Part shown: positions 54,201 through 59,677 of the stretch, one piece after another
How the letters are laid out: each line of letters starts with the position of its first letter
Position numbering within the stretch: the stretch's first letter is position 1
NCBI GenBank assembly: GCA_036502345.1
Contig: DASXYT010000242.1
Span: forward strand, 31,154 to 95,153
Direction of reading: 5' to 3'
Source of the DNA: DATEPR01 sp036502345
Lineage (GTDB): Bacteria > Actinomycetota > Actinomycetes > Mycobacteriales > Pseudonocardiaceae
DNA length: 64,000 nt
The notes under the pieces: model-generated
The model's database searches: none
Seen by the model: only the letters and a program-made list of their open reading frames with translations
What the model was told of the DNA's origin: nothing
Made by a program: the position numbers and the translations under genes

Positions 54201-54757
54201 AGCGGCTCGACGGCCGAGGCGCCGGCCCGGTAGGTCGCGGTCAGCTGACGCTGGAAGACCTCCAGCGACCAGCCGTCGCACGCGATGTGGTGGAAGGTCA
54301 GCTGGAGCCAGTGCTTGTCGGCGGCCAGCCGCAACACCTGGGCCCGCAGCATCGGGCCCTTGGCCAGGTCGAAGGGCTGGCGGGCGTCCTGTTCGACCGA
54401 TCGCCGCGCCGCGGCATCGGCCTCCGTCGCGGCCAGGCCGGTCAGGTCCGTGACCGGGCAGCACAGCTCCCGCACGTCCGACACGCGCTGGCGGGGGCCG
54501 TCCGGTCCCTCCTCGAAAATGGTGAACAGCACGTCGTGCCGGGCGGCCACGGAGCGAACGGCGTCGGCGAGCCGATCGACGTCCAGCGGTCCGGTGAACC
54601 GGAGCGTGACGGGCATGTTGTACACGGGCCGGCCGCCCAGCCAGCGGTCCAGGAACCACAGCCGCTGCTGGCCGTAGGACAGAGGACCCCGTTGGGTCTC
54701 AAGGGGACGGAGAACCGCAGGGGCAGGTGCCTGCCTGTCCTTGTGGAGGCTTCCCAT
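48200..54757 (-). CDS. NRPS-A: two C-A-PCP modules, first gene of the operon
   Basis: A 2185-residue NRPS with C (HHIACDGWS near residue 155), A1, PCP (GGDSI near 1022), C (HHAIFDGWS near 1224), A2 and PCP (GGDSI near 2102). The A1 pocket reads DFWSVGMVHK, the threonine code. A2 reads DNFHFTCTFK, which I cannot assign. Both A domains keep the catalytic lysine (LTPQGK and LTPRAK). The ATG at 54757 is chosen because GGAAGG lies eight bases upstream and homology begins soon after; an in-frame ATG at 54802 would add 15 residues. A leading C domain means the first Thr is acylated by an upstream donor, either the polyketide chain or the NRPS-C peptide. The C-terminal tail (FALLSDRDREL) looks like a PCP-C linker, and NRPS-B begins at the matching point. 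Confidence 0.95.
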   Translation of the reverse strand: MGSLHKDRQAPAPAVLRPLETQRGPLSYGQQRLWFLDRWLGGRPVYNMPVTLRFTGPLDVDRLADAVRSVAARHDVLFTIFEEGPDGPRQRVSDVRELCCPVTDLTGLAATEADAAARRSVEQDARQPFDLAKGPMLRAQVLRLAADKHWLQLTFHHIACDGWSLEVFQRQLTATYRAGASAVEPLAVQYADYALWQRATMESPAATKALAAWTRALAGAPAVLDLGADRPRPTELTYRGRTDGFALPNVPLADLEKFAAEAGVTPYVALAAAFQALVARQSGSDDVVLGSPTAGRGPAALDEMVGFFADSLVIRTSLADDPTFRELVGRTRVDVLDGLTRSRVPFDLAVNHLHPQRDLSYSPIVQVVFALHEEDGGDELAEGVRLERSTVSTDTAKYDLTWSVYRGLDGLRLDVEYSTDLFDAETIRAFVGQWETLLCQVIAEPDLRLSAIDMVSVDEARQVGQWSGQQRQFATGTVHELVARSAATRPDAVALSGDGTTVTYGELDERSSALAHRLRALGVGPETCVGICMARSPEMVVACLAILKAGGVYVPLDVAFPADRMSFMLSEVGADIVIVHEQTAATVPAGPWQLVDINAVGTDAAPETGPLPEVRADNGCYVIFTSGSTGRPKGTTVSHGNVVRLVHGVREYLPFGLDDVWTLFHSFAFDFSVWEMWGALTTGGRLVVVPYAVSRDVGQFHALVRDEAVTILSQTPSAFRQFETADDQAGGELALRAVVFGGEALHRPSVRRWAARHGYAAPLLVNMYGITETTVHVTYLALAEADLDRELTQIGLPLPDLSVHVLDAHGRPCPVGVTGEIHVGGAGLTRGYTAVPVLTAERFVPDHLTGRSGGRLYRSGDLGRWSAQGGLEYVGRADAQVKIRGYRIETGEIETVLGAHPGLLEATVVARTGPDGQTDLAGYLVADGAAPSTDELRAWLRKRLPDYMVPRHFVVLDALPLTPQGKVDRRALPEPEAVRPELAQEYVAPVGAVEELLAEIWSRVLGVDRVGRHDNFFDLGGDSIRSIQILGQARANGLSFDLQDLFRSPTTAGLATVVAAVGAPEDTPAVDREPFSMLSEQDRQLLPDGLEDAYPMAELQVGMVYEMELNPDRRAYHNLDGLRIVGPFDEARFRDATARVIARHQILRTAFDLSTFSEPMQLVYRTAEMPFTVADLRHLDEAARDEALDEYVLSERRRPFDHSHPLLLRFALHRLTDESFQWTITEHHAIFDGWSLHSTISEIAEVYQRLLAGEDPVLTPPDSAYRDFIAAEREMLKSEESRRFWLERVGDRPDCRLPRWPADRQAQVTGRAQEHEWREHHPDQGYGSVETLLPEDMCDGLRDLARQCAVPLKAVLLAAHLKVLSLVTGSADLLVGLTANGRLEEEGGTEVRGMFLNTVPFRIELPDGSWLDLVRAVFETERELLPHRRYPLGALQREVGGDPLFEVNFVHNHFHVLDKAFGPGQMRITDDKIDSFTTDRAEPTNFPLNVGVIRNPYSNHLLFGMDYHTDVLTPDQVLLYRDYYLRVMAEMVAEPMARHQGVSLLGTDEQALLESWNSTVGEVPSLPVHRLFEQRVAAAPDAVAVESGGVSLTYGELNVRANRVARRLRDLGVGPDVAVALCMDRSLATITSLLGILKAGGSYVPLEPGFPAERVKYMLAEVDAHLVLADERAAGRLPAGPWQVLIADDGLWAEGGAANLDGGAGPDHGCYVIFTSGSTGQPKGVVTRHRNVTELLHGGEFLTLRPTDTLLQLAPLSFDNSTFEVWAPLVGGARLVLAPAVRYGPGEIAEWADAAGATVLHATASLFALLVDHEPQVFDGLRRFLTGSETVSPGHAARILQRCPELELVNCWGPTETTTFSVCGVYRHGELPSGALPLGAPLINTQVWVLDRAGLPVPVGSPGELYVSGPCLARGYLGRPGLTAERFLPHPFRPGERLYRTGDRGRWSVDGRIEFFGRTDHMVKVRGYRVELGEVEAALRDHPDVRECVVVTRANNTAGVDLVAYLVAGDTVPTSAQLRAWLGKRLPVYMVPRLFMVLDALPLTPRAKVDRRALPEPEDVRPENTREYVAPVGSVEELLAEIWSRVLDVDRVGRQDNFFDLGGDSIRNIQIVGQARAKGLVVGLPDLHRYPTVQALAEAVEPRKTAAPVRARTSAFALLSDRDRELLAARKPSAAAGNGTSAGVR

Positions 54758-54819
54758 GAGTACGCCCTTCCTGCAACGACCGAGTTCCGGCGGGATTTCC
54801 ATTCACGAGATTGATACGA

Positions 54820-54848
54820 ACACTAGGAATCCCGAAAATCCCGGTCAA
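54820..54848 (-). promoter_or_regulatory. candidate promoter of the NRPS/PKS operon
   Basis: Read on the minus strand, TTGACC (54848-54843) and TAGTGT (54825-54820) are separated by 17 bases, close to the ideal -35/-10 arrangement. Transcription would begin near 54813, giving a leader of about 55 bases before the NRPS-A ATG. The pentamer ACCGG occurs twice exactly 11 bases apart across the -35 box, a spacing used by SARP activators. No internal promoter or terminator is evident in the following 54 kb, so this could drive the whole gene train. Confidence 0.55.
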
Positions 54849-54876
54849 TGGCCGGTAGCGGCAAAAAGGGGAACGC

Positions 54877-54892
54877 ATAGCTCACCGATAGC
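54877..54892 (-). promoter_or_regulatory. 11-bp-spaced direct repeat (GCTAT), possible SARP site
   Basis: On the minus strand the pentamer GCTAT occurs twice, one helical turn (11 bp) apart, about 30 bp upstream of the operon -35 box. SARP family activators bind tandem repeats at this periodicity. Only two copies are visible and the heptamers differ in their last two bases, so the evidence is modest. Confidence 0.3.
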
Positions 54893-54937
54893 GAATGCTA
54901 AGACCGGTGCCGGACGAGGAAAACACGGCCGAGAACG

Positions 54938-54953
54938 ATAGGCGGGCAATAGC
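54938..54953 (+). promoter_or_regulatory. 11-bp-spaced direct repeat (ATAGG/ATAGC), possible SARP site
   Basis: ATAGG at 54938 and ATAGC at 54949 lie 11 bp apart, in the same plus-strand sense as another ATAGC pair at 54877/54888. The spacing and the shared core suggest one regulator reading the divergent region. No clear -10 box follows for the plus-strand gene, which starts about 300 bp away. Confidence 0.28.
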
Positions 54954-55251
54954 GTTGGCTGCGCGGCTATCGCGGACGCGGCCGATTGGCCGAGCCTGGT
55001 CCGATATCGGCGCCCGAGGGACCCGCCGCAGGGTTCGCAGCGGGTCCGGCAGCCCCGCTCGGCCGGTTCGACCGACCGCGCCCACGACCACGACGGCACC
55101 CTGACCAGCGGAGACCGGTTCGGATAGCCGCTGCTTCCCGCGCCGAAGGCCGACAGGTAGCGCGACGACCCACACTCGTCGGAGTCCGGGCAGACCGGGA
55201 CACTTCTGCGGTGTCCGACCACGGGTCGCCCGGCGGATGGGAGAGAGAACC

Positions 55252-56586
55252 ATGGTCCAGCCGTACCTACGGACACGCGGAACGGTCGACGGTTTCCCGG
55301 AATGCCATGCCGGGCTGCGGATCGACGGCCCGCGAATGGTCGGTTGCCTGGCGGAACTGGGCAAGATCGGCGCCGACCCCGCGGGCGGGGTCACCAGGCT
55401 GGGGCTCAGCGCGGAGGAGAACGCCGCGCGGGCCTACCTGGGCGGCGAGTGTGTCTCGGCGGGCCTGGTGGCGCAGACCGATCCGGCGGGGAACCTGGTG
55501 GTCCGCCGTCCTGGCACGCGACTCGGCGACGCGCCGGTACTGCTGGTCGGATCCCATGTGGACACCGTCGTACAGGGCGGCCGGTTGGACGGCGCCTACG
55601 GCGTCGTCGCCGCCATCGAGGTGTTGCGGGTGCTGCACGAGCATGACGTGGAGCTGCCCGTCGACATGGTCGCCGTCGCCTTCGCCAACGAGGAGGGCGC
55701 CCTGATCCAGACCCCGTTCTGGGGATCACGCGCACTGTGCGGAGCGCTGCCGGACGGACTGGACGCCAAGGACAGGACCGGCCGCCCGGTCAGCTCGTAC
55801 CTGGTGCGGGCGGGCGGTTCTCCCGACCACCTCGCGGACGCCGCGTGGCCCGCCGGCAGCATCGCCGCCTACCTGGAGCTGCACATCGAGCAGGGCCCGT
55901 CGCTGGAACGCCTCGGGGTGCCGATCGGCGTGGTGGAAGGCATCGTCGGACGCACCATCATCGACATCGACGTCGTCGGCGAGGCCCAGCACGCCGGGAC
56001 CACACCGATGCCCGACCGCAGGGACGCCATGGTCGCCGCGGCGCACATCGTGCTCGCCGTGCAGCGCATCGCCGCGACGGAGGACGGGTGCGCGACCGCC
56101 ACAGCTGGTTATCTCGAGGCGCTGCCCAACGTCACCAACACCATTGCCGGACACGTCCGGCTCACCGCCGAGATGCGGGACGTCGATCCGGGCCGGATCG
56201 CGCGGGCGGAAATACTGCTGCGCAACGAATGCGCCCGGGTGTCGGTGGCTTCGGGCTGCGTCGTCGAGCCGAGGGTCACCATGCGGTCGAGTCCGGTGTC
56301 CACCGCGGCACCACTTCGGGCCGCCATCACCGATGCGGCCGAGACGCTGGGCCTGCCCCACCTCGCCATGCCCAGTGGCGCGGGCCACGACGCCCAGATC
56401 GTGGCGGGGCTGGCACCGATCGGCATGATCTTCGTACCCAGCAGGCGGGGCATCAGCCACGCACCGGGCGAGGACACCCATCCCGACGACCTCGTCCACG
56501 GCGCCAACGTGCTGCTGCACTCGGTCCTGGGAGCGCAGGCGATGGCCGTGGACCGGTCCTGGGACAGTCGCGTCGGGAGCGTCTGA
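55252..56586 (+). CDS. M20 family amidohydrolase (hydantoinase/carbamoylase type)
   Basis: A 444-residue zinc amidohydrolase of the family that includes N-carbamoyl-L-amino acid hydrolase, beta-ureidopropionase and allantoate amidohydrolase. Metal ligands are visible: His in GSHVDTV (about 101), Asp in LDGAYGV, Glu in ANEEG (about 150), His in ELHIEQG (about 215) and His in ISHAPGEDT (about 405). The AGTTPMPDR dimerisation-domain segment is also present. The ATG at 55252 follows GGAGAG by seven bases; an ATG at 55237 has a weaker site. It is transcribed away from the NRPS genes and ends at a strong hairpin. It may remove an N-carbamoyl or similar amide from a precursor or from the product; substrate and link to the carbamoyltransferase are inference. 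Confidence 0.93.
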   Translation: MVQPYLRTRGTVDGFPECHAGLRIDGPRMVGCLAELGKIGADPAGGVTRLGLSAEENAARAYLGGECVSAGLVAQTDPAGNLVVRRPGTRLGDAPVLLVGSHVDTVVQGGRLDGAYGVVAAIEVLRVLHEHDVELPVDMVAVAFANEEGALIQTPFWGSRALCGALPDGLDAKDRTGRPVSSYLVRAGGSPDHLADAAWPAGSIAAYLELHIEQGPSLERLGVPIGVVEGIVGRTIIDIDVVGEAQHAGTTPMPDRRDAMVAAAHIVLAVQRIAATEDGCATATAGYLEALPNVTNTIAGHVRLTAEMRDVDPGRIARAEILLRNECARVSVASGCVVEPRVTMRSSPVSTAAPLRAAITDAAETLGLPHLAMPSGAGHDAQIVAGLAPIGMIFVPSRRGISHAPGEDTHPDDLVHGANVLLHSVLGAQAMAVDRSWDSRVGSV

Positions 56587-56590
56587 CGCG

Positions 56591-56623
56591 GACGGGTCGC
56601 GGGACGGGGTCCCGCGACCCGTC
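56591..56623. terminator. bidirectional terminator hairpin between convergent genes
   Basis: A perfect 15-bp inverted repeat (56591-56605 and 56609-56623) with a 3-base loop fills the 35-bp gap between the M20 hydrolase stop and the SARP stop; its right arm overlaps the SARP stop codon. It lacks a clean T-tract in either direction, as is common for high-GC actinomycete terminators. Confidence 0.8.
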
Positions 56624-58739
56624 AGGACCGAGGATCGAGGCCCACCAGCCGATCCGACGTCCTGGGGACCGGGACCCGAAGGTCCGGCGGCCCGGCGAAG
56701 GTGACGGTGCACATCGCCAGTCCCCAGGCGTGCTCGGCGAACCCGGTGGTGGTGGCCTGCCGCACGGCCGCCAGCACCCAGGGCCGCTCACGCACGTACC
56801 AGCCTGCCGAGTCCGAGATCAGCCGCTCCGCGAGAGCGCCCGGCAGTTCCCACCGGCTCGCCCCGTTCCCGGCCGCTCGCAGGTCGTGGCCACCCTTGCG
56901 CAGGTGCGCCTTCTCCGTCAGGTGCAACAACGCACCCAGCAGGCGCTCCAGCGGTTTGCGCCAGTACGCCTCGCCCTGCTCCTCGGCCTGCAGTCTGCGC
57001 GCGTAGTTGTAGATCCAACCCGGGATCCAGTACCTCGGCCCGTCGGCGTGCGGACGGGCGACCAGGAGATCGGCGTCCGCCAGCTCGTCCAGCAGTGCCT
57101 CGGACCGCTCGACACCCACCTCCAGCAGCGGTGCTCCCACCCACGATGCGAAGTCGGACGCCTCGACCAGGGGCAGCAGCCGGAACAGCTGCCGGGCCTC
57201 CGGCGACAGGGCGGCATACGTGTGGTGCAGCCCGGTCTGTCCTTCCAGGTCGTCCAACCAGCTCGAACTGCTCTCCAGCCGGGTGAGCAGGTTCGCCACC
57301 GTCCAATGAGGATGCGAGGCCAGCCGCGCCGCGGCAAGGCGCACGGCCAGCGGCAGGTAGCCGCACGCTTCGTTCAACGCGACCGTGGCGGCACGATCGG
57401 CGTCGATCCGGTCCCGGCCCGCGATCCGGGTCTCCAGTTCCAGTGCGCTGCTCTCGGTGAAGGGCGCGAGGTGGACGTGCACGGCGGCGGGCAGCCCGGC
57501 CAGTGGTCGGCGGGACGTGACGATCACCCGGCACCGGGACGTGCCCGGCAGCAGCGGGAACACCTGGCTCTCGGCGAGCACGTCGTCCAGGACCACCAGG
57601 ACCTTGCGGTCGGCCATCAGGTCCCGGTAGGTCTCCGCCCGCTCCTCGACGCCGTCGGGCACGTTCGACTCGGCGAAACCGTACGCGCGCAGGAACCGCC
57701 CGAGCACGTCGTGCGGGTCCTCCGGCACACCCTGGTGGGAGAGTTTGGCGAACAGTTGTCCGTCCGGGAACTCCGGGGCGAGTTGATGTGCCGCGTGCAC
57801 GGCCAGCGTGGTCTTGCCCACCCCGCCACGGCCGCTGACCACGGCGGTGGGCACGGCGGTCCCGTCCTGCTGCTCGGACATTCCGACGAGCTGCGCCAGA
57901 CTCTCCTGCCGGCCGGTGAAGTCCGCGATGTCGGCCGGCAGCCTGCGCGGCCCTCGGCCGCGGGCCGGTGCCTGCCGACGCTCGACCTGCCGGGACAGCG
58001 CGGGATCGTGGGTGAGTATGCGCTGGTACAGGCCCTTGAGCTCGTCACCCGGCTCGATGCCCAGTTCGCCGACGAAGCGCGCCCGTGCCCCTCGGTACTC
58101 CTCCAGCGCCTCGGCCTGCCGGCCGGCCCGGTAGAGCGCGGTCATCAGCAGGGCGAGCAGGCGCTCCCGGCGCGGGTGCTGCGCGGCCAGCGTGGCCAGT
58201 TCGTCGGCCAACTCGTGCGGCGGGCCGAGGCCGTGCTCCAGTTCGAGTGCCAGGCAGTTCTCGTGCACTGCCAGCCGTTTCTCGTCCAACGTGGCCGCGA
58301 TACCGCGCACCAGCCTGCTGCCGATGCCGGACAGCGCGGGACCGTGCCACCGGGCCAGTGCCGAGCGGAACTCGCCGACGGCACGCTCCGGCGCTCCGTC
58401 GGCTGCCGCCGCCTGTGCGGACGCGACATGCCTTTCGAAGCTGTGCAGGTCGAGTTCGCCGTCGGCCACCCGTAGCCGGTAGCCGGGGGCACTGGTGTCC
58501 AGCAACCCACCGCCGCAGGACAGTTGCCGACGCAGGTAGGAGATGCAGATGTGGATCTGGCTCCGGCTGGTCACCGGCGGATCTTCGTTCCACACCCCGG
58601 CGACCAGCCTGTCGGTGGGTACCACCCGGTTCGCCTCCACCAGCAGGAGAGCGAGCACCGTCAGCTGACGCATTCCCTTGATCTGCACAGCGGCTCCCTC
58701 GTGGCACACCTCGAGGGGACCGAGAATTCGGAATTCCAT
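56622..58739 (-). CDS. SARP-family transcriptional regulator with NB-ARC domain
   Basis: A 705-residue AfsR/SARP-type activator. An N-terminal winged-helix DNA-binding domain (begins EFRILGPLEV, about 1-95) is followed by the bacterial transcriptional activation domain (about 100-245) and an NB-ARC ATPase module. That module has a P-loop GRGGVGKTT near 305, a Walker B-like VLVVLDDV near 380 and GYLPLAVRLA near 460. The C-terminal part lacks obvious TPR repeats, so it is shorter than full AfsR-type proteins. The ATG at 58739 follows GGAG by six bases; the GTG one codon upstream is less well placed. It lies 37 bp after the cyclodeaminase-like gene and is presumably co-transcribed with it. Likely a pathway-specific activator binding 11-bp-spaced repeats. 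Confidence 0.92.
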   Translation of the reverse strand: MEFRILGPLEVCHEGAAVQIKGMRQLTVLALLLVEANRVVPTDRLVAGVWNEDPPVTSRSQIHICISYLRRQLSCGGGLLDTSAPGYRLRVADGELDLHSFERHVASAQAAAADGAPERAVGEFRSALARWHGPALSGIGSRLVRGIAATLDEKRLAVHENCLALELEHGLGPPHELADELATLAAQHPRRERLLALLMTALYRAGRQAEALEEYRGARARFVGELGIEPGDELKGLYQRILTHDPALSRQVERRQAPARGRGPRRLPADIADFTGRQESLAQLVGMSEQQDGTAVPTAVVSGRGGVGKTTLAVHAAHQLAPEFPDGQLFAKLSHQGVPEDPHDVLGRFLRAYGFAESNVPDGVEERAETYRDLMADRKVLVVLDDVLAESQVFPLLPGTSRCRVIVTSRRPLAGLPAAVHVHLAPFTESSALELETRIAGRDRIDADRAATVALNEACGYLPLAVRLAAARLASHPHWTVANLLTRLESSSSWLDDLEGQTGLHHTYAALSPEARQLFRLLPLVEASDFASWVGAPLLEVGVERSEALLDELADADLLVARPHADGPRYWIPGWIYNYARRLQAEEQGEAYWRKPLERLLGALLHLTEKAHLRKGGHDLRAAGNGASRWELPGALAERLISDSAGWYVRERPWVLAAVRQATTTGFAEHAWGLAMCTVTFAGPPDLRVPVPRTSDRLVGLDPRS

Positions 58740-58776
58740 CACTCGCTCCGGAGTCGTTGAACCGTGTCGAGCGGTT

Positions 58777-59586
58777 TCACTGATGATCGATGCCGAGTGC
58801 GATCGCGGCCTGGCAGATGCGGGCAGCCAGGCAGGCGGTCGGCGAACCGCCGTTGAACAGTTCGACCAGGATCACGTCGTCGGCATCCGGCCGGCCGCGC
58901 CCGCCGGCCAGGACATGCCCGAGGTCGGTGTCGATGCGTCTCTCGTACCGCCACCGGGCGACGGGCCCACGGTGGCCGCCCGGCGGCCGGTGTCTCGAAT
59001 CGGGCGGGCCGCCCGACCCTGCCAGGTGCCATCGGACGAACGTCCGGTGCTGGTTGTGTTCCAGCAGTCCGATGTCGTCGACGTAGACCCGGTCGACCTC
59101 GTCGAGCAGTTCCTCTGGCAGGTCCCTGCGGGTGGCGTTGATGATCACCATGCCCGGGTGCAGGTGCCCGAGGTCCAGTCGGGCCCAGCCCAGCTCCGCG
59201 ATGACCAGCAGGTTCGCGGGGTGGACCGAGGCACACGAGAAGTTGGGGATGTGGCGGGCGATCAGCGACAGGTGCAGGCGGGCCGCCGGGCCCTCGCCGA
59301 AGACCGAGGCGGTCACGACGGCCGGGGTGAGCAGTTCGCGGACGGTCAGCGTGGCCAGTGCCGCCATGCCGATCATGTGCAGGCTCGGGGTGGGCAGCAG
59401 GCAGACGCGGCCGGTGCGCCGATCCTGGACCGTGGTGGCGTCCGGCGCCACGACGACGCCGGCGCGCGGCCGGTCCGTGCCGTTGGCGCGGCGGACGAGT
59501 TCCTGGGCCACGACGCCGAGCAGATCGATCTCGTCGAGCGCACGCAGCATGTCCCGGTGACGGAGCCGCAGCGGCGGGTCAGGCAT
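58777..59586 (-). CDS. ornithine cyclodeaminase / mu-crystallin family protein
   Basis: A 269-residue protein resembling the ornithine cyclodeaminase/mu-crystallin family. The evidence is a DRRTGRVCLLP segment followed by a helix ending in a Rossmann turn FGEGPAARLHL (about 95), then two further Rossmann-like strands (VIINATRRDLP near 145 and VYVDDIG near 165), and a family-like GGSPTACLAARICQAA ending. It is shorter than typical members (about 320-350), mostly at the N-terminus, where substrate-binding residues normally lie. Known relatives make proline from ornithine, pipecolate from lysine, or act in diaminopropionate synthesis with a cysteine-synthase-like partner; no such partner is seen. 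The ATG at 59586 follows AAGG by eight bases; a GTG at 59592 is the alternative. It sits between two SARP genes. Confidence 0.72.
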   Translation of the reverse strand: MPDPPLRLRHRDMLRALDEIDLLGVVAQELVRRANGTDRPRAGVVVAPDATTVQDRRTGRVCLLPTPSLHMIGMAALATLTVRELLTPAVVTASVFGEGPAARLHLSLIARHIPNFSCASVHPANLLVIAELGWARLDLGHLHPGMVIINATRRDLPEELLDEVDRVYVDDIGLLEHNQHRTFVRWHLAGSGGPPDSRHRPPGGHRGPVARWRYERRIDTDLGHVLAGGRGRPDADDVILVELFNGGSPTACLAARICQAAIALGIDHQ

Positions 59587-59677
59587 GGTCACGACCTTCG
59601 GTCAGCATGTGTTCTGCTGAACCTCATCCTCCAAATTGCTCTCCTGGCCGGCTCCTGATCTGCTCCTGACCGGACCG

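Larger units (their letters stand above)
54758..55251. other. 494-bp divergent regulatory region without a gene
   Basis: This region separates the start of the long biosynthetic transcript (minus) from the M20 hydrolase gene (plus). It is somewhat less GC-rich than the genes around it near 54.79-54.96 kb. Small open frames cross it, but they lack ribosome sites and family resemblance. I see a good sigma-70-like promoter for the minus transcript and two pairs of direct repeats with 11-bp spacing, listed separately. Nothing recognisable lies between about 54.98 and 55.24 kb; the plus-strand promoter is not obvious. Confidence 0.7.

Noticed and set aside
54800..54802. ATG at 54802 as start of NRPS-A
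   Set aside because: The ATG at 54757 has GGAAGG eight bases upstream; the 15 extra residues show no conserved feature.
50051..54814. Very long plus-strand open frame (1587 codons) opposite NRPS-A, and similar ones at 3796-6987, 7393-10602, 12436-15999, 16630-20493, 34347-37637 and 37863-41987
   Set aside because: They are antisense to intact NRPS/PKS domains, are rich in Arg, Gly, His and Gln and show no family motif; they arise from high wobble GC.
54845..55276. Minus-strand 143-codon frame and overlapping plus-strand frames in the divergent region
   Set aside because: Low-complexity Arg/Pro-rich translations without ribosome sites; the region reads better as regulatory DNA.
55737..58475. 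912-codon plus-strand frame crossing the M20 gene and the SARP
   Set aside because: It runs through the terminator hairpin and antisense to the SARP; no start signal and no motif.
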